Assembly (NCBI GenBank): GCA_022843385.1
Contig: JALHNT010000022.1
Coordinates: 59,367-123,366 of the forward strand
Reading direction: 5' to 3'
Length of the DNA: 64,000 bases
Source of the DNA: Anaerolineae bacterium
Lineage (GTDB): Bacteria; Chloroflexota; Anaerolineae; Aggregatilineales; Phototrophicaceae
Shown here: positions 62,230 to 64,000 of the stretch, one piece after another
Layout: each line of letters opens with the position of its first letter
Numbering within the stretch: position 1 is the stretch's first letter
Made by a program: the position numbers and the translations under genes
The notes under the pieces: generated by a model
Database searches by the model: none
Told to the model about the DNA's origin: nothing
What the model saw: the letters and a program-made list of their open reading frames with translations, nothing else

Positions 62230-63192
62230 TCAACCGCTTCCGAGGAATTCCACTAAGTCAGCGTTAAAACGTTCGGTGGCTTCGTCCATCGGGATATGCC
62301 CAACATCGGGGTAAGCAACCCACTGGTTGTTTGGGAACAACCCGCGCAGACGCTCGCCTACAGTGATCGGCACGAGGCGATCATCTTCGCCCCACAACAG
62401 CAGCACCGGGGCATCAACCGCGCCGAGCCGCTCCACATCAAGCTGATTGTCAGGGCTGACCGAGTCGCGCACGAAGGCCAGCAGCCCGCCTTCCCAACCA
62501 GGAACCTGGAACCCGCGCACCCGTTTCGCCATCAGGTCGGGGTCGATGGCGTCGGGGTCATTGACAGCGCTGTTCAGCATGTCGCTGCCGAAGCTGCCGC
62601 TGAAAATGGTGCGAACGATGCCCTGGGCGAAAGGGGAGTTCGGGTCAATCGTCGCCGGGTCGAAGCCCGGTATCCCCATCGCCGGCCCACCACCAGAGCC
62701 GTAATCCGCATCCTGAATGTCAATCGCTGCTGAGATCAGCCCCAGCTTCAGGACGCGCTCCGGGTAGCGCAGCACAAACGCCGCCAGCACTGTCCCGCCC
62801 TGGCTGTGACCGACGAACGACGCCTGCTCGATCCCCAGTTCATCCATCAGCCCGGCGGTCAGGTCAGCCATCGCTTTGGCGGTGTAGCTCAGATCGGTGC
62901 GCTTGTCCGACAGGCCGAAGGGCGGGCGATCAAAGGCGATCACCCGATAACCGGCTTCGATCAGCGCCGGATAGGTGTTCGTCCAATCGATAACCGAGCC
63001 GAGGAAGCCATGCAGCAGGAAGACCGGCGCACCCTCACGCGGGCCGCGATCCACATAATAGACGCTGATCCCGTTGACATCGGCGAACTGTCCATCGGCA
63101 TCGGCCAGGTCAGCCGGGGTCGTATCCTGGGCAGCGGCAGGCACAAGCCAAAGAGCGATGATGAGGACGAGCAGCAGGCGCAAACGAGTCAT
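62230..63192 (-). CDS. secreted alpha/beta hydrolase
   Basis: A 320-residue exported hydrolase. ATG 63192 gives a signal peptide LLLVLIIALWLVPAAA with cleavage near AQD; the frame is open to 63417 but lacks any signal there. Oxyanion region VFLLHGFLGSVIDW, nucleophile Ser in FVGHSQGGTVLAAFV, acid Asp in LLLWGEDDRLVP, His in YPDVGHIPMDEA. A cap region with GGGPAMGIPGFDPATIDP. Resembles epoxide-hydrolase/haloalkane-dehalogenase-like enzymes, but a Ser nucleophile points to an esterase or C-C hydrolase. Its own terminator follows. Confidence 0.88.
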   Translation of the reverse strand: MTRLRLLLVLIIALWLVPAAAQDTTPADLADADGQFADVNGISVYYVDRGPREGAPVFLLHGFLGSVIDWTNTYPALIEAGYRVIAFDRPPFGLSDKRTDLSYTAKAMADLTAGLMDELGIEQASFVGHSQGGTVLAAFVLRYPERVLKLGLISAAIDIQDADYGSGGGPAMGIPGFDPATIDPNSPFAQGIVRTIFSGSFGSDMLNSAVNDPDAIDPDLMAKRVRGFQVPGWEGGLLAFVRDSVSPDNQLDVERLGAVDAPVLLLWGEDDRLVPITVGERLRGLFPNNQWVAYPDVGHIPMDEATERFNADLVEFLGSG

Positions 63193-63494
63193 GAGCGTCA
63201 CATCCGGTTCGGGAGCATTCGTCCCACTTAACCTGATCGTGAGCATACCCCCGCCACGTAAGCAGGCGCTGAACACAACGTGAACATCCGGTGAACACGG
63301 GGTGAATAAAGATGAGACGGGTGAGTTTAATTCGTGTCGATCACCTCGACGGCGTACCAGCCACGCGGTCATCGCCTGACGGATGTGAGGCTGTGCCACG
63401 ACATCTGTCAACATCACGGCATATGGCGTTTCCGCTTTTCGGCGGGGAACTCTTGCATCGCCTCTGCATCATCCTCTGCTGTTGCTAACCGCTG

Positions 63495-63791
63495 CTACTT
63501 GTCCTCATAGCCAGCCATGCGTTTAGCAACCTCGTTGTCGATACGAGCCTGAAGCAAAGCATAGGATTGTCGCAGGGCAAAATGGATAACCAGCGTCATG
63601 CCCAGGAGGAGGACAAGCGACAATCGCTCAATGATAATCGGTCGAAAGACCGAAAATGGGACAGTGGCATTACCGACATAGGTGATCTCTGCGAAGATGC
63701 TATACGCCACCAGTAGTGCAAGACCAACAAAGGCCATGAGGTGCCAGCGAAAGAATGGCTCACTTTGCCCGAATAAACCTTTTTGTTTCAT
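63495..63791 (-). CDS. small two-helix membrane protein (2TM-like)
   Basis: A 98-residue protein from ATG 63791 with GAGG eight bases upstream; an earlier start at 63803 has no signal. Two hydrophobic helices, LMAFVGLALLVAYSIFAEI and IIERLSLVLLLGMTLVIHFAL, joined by an aromatic loop, then a charged helical tail YALLQARIDNEVAKRMAGYE. It resembles 2TM-domain proteins, but the match is loose. Unknown function. The last 200 bp of the window hold no complete gene. Confidence 0.65.
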   Translation of the reverse strand: MKQKGLFGQSEPFFRWHLMAFVGLALLVAYSIFAEITYVGNATVPFSVFRPIIIERLSLVLLLGMTLVIHFALRQSYALLQARIDNEVAKRMAGYEDK

Positions 63792-64000
63792 GTTGCGCCT
63801 CAATTAATGTGCGTCATTTACCGCGTATACGGTTATTGCCAGTCAAAGTTGCGGGTCATCGCCTGCCCTCACATTGAGAATTAGGCTCATGGGTAGAAAG
63901 AGTGCAAACGGACCAGGGATGAGATGAAAGCAACGGAGACGCGCTTGAGATTGACGCGAAACTCATGGATCGCGACATAGCCACTGAGAAAATGCTTGCT

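Overview
This 64 kb window looks like a chromosomal segment of an environmental bacterium with a GC-rich genome. I favour Chloroflexota (Anaerolineae-like). The reasons are gene-family content: FAS1 and META secreted proteins, a BTAD-less ATPase/LuxR regulator, XisH/XisI with DUF4058, bacterial Hen1/Pnkp, GT87-like proteins, a peroxiredoxin-like protein ending in a typical YAYYSAYAGDDP tail, and palindromic intergenic repeats. This assignment is inference; there is no rRNA or other marker gene here. Genes are short transcription units on both strands. No tRNA, rRNA, CRISPR array, prophage or complete insertion sequence was seen.

Layout. 0-9 kb: iron permease, secreted FAS1 protein, large LuxR-type ATPase, a small membrane protein built of 25-residue repeats, DMT-like transporter, DNA polymerase IV, GT87-like membrane protein. 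9-19 kb: an RNA-repair locus (Hen1 and Pnkp, separated by a reverse-strand FtsJ-like 2'-O-methyltransferase), then two paralogous PAS histidine kinases and two STAS-like proteins built of three related modules. 19-28.5 kb: triple-META secreted protein, FtsX-like permease, GNAT enzyme, membrane proteins, hydrolase, a histidine kinase with two single-domain receivers, GlsB-like protein. 28.6-34 kb: a sugar-type ABC importer (binding protein, two permeases, no ATPase) in one run with a YmdB-like phosphodiesterase and an alkaline-phosphatase-superfamily enzyme. 35-39 kb: a caspase-like protein with an N-terminal motif resembling contractile-injection-system cargo, hydrolase, methyltransferase, GNAT.

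38.9-41.5 kb is a compact reverse-strand operon: xisH, xisI, DUF4058, a 36-residue hydrophobic microprotein and a sugar-nucleotide epimerase. Immediately upstream, a 240-bp AT-rich element with IS66-type ends and a perfect 8-bp target duplication (a MITE) splits the leader of the next gene. 42-50.7 kb: MerR/DinB pair, zinc-ribbon membrane protein, a surface-polysaccharide nucleotide-sugar cluster, an HNH nuclease coupled to a DNA-binding-like partner, and another DinB protein. 51-64 kb: AlaX-type editing protein, HD hydrolase, YigZ, amidohydrolase, propeller/TPR membrane protein, SDR, a GNAT-membrane fusion, a peroxiredoxin-like gene, TspO-like protein and a secreted hydrolase.

The most interesting signals are: (1) the peroxiredoxin-like gene at 60531-61100 has a single in-frame TGA exactly where the family has its first active-site cysteine (UxxC), followed at the right distance by a small hairpin that fits the bacterial SECIS pattern, so it is a candidate selenoprotein; (2) the IS66-type MITE that duplicated a ribosome-binding site; (3) three 42-bp intergenic arrays of six AGTTGTT-type heptamers, each followed by REP-like palindromes, two of them sitting just upstream of a start codon; (4) the Hen1/Pnkp RNA-repair locus and its neighbours; (5) the orphan caspase-like protein.
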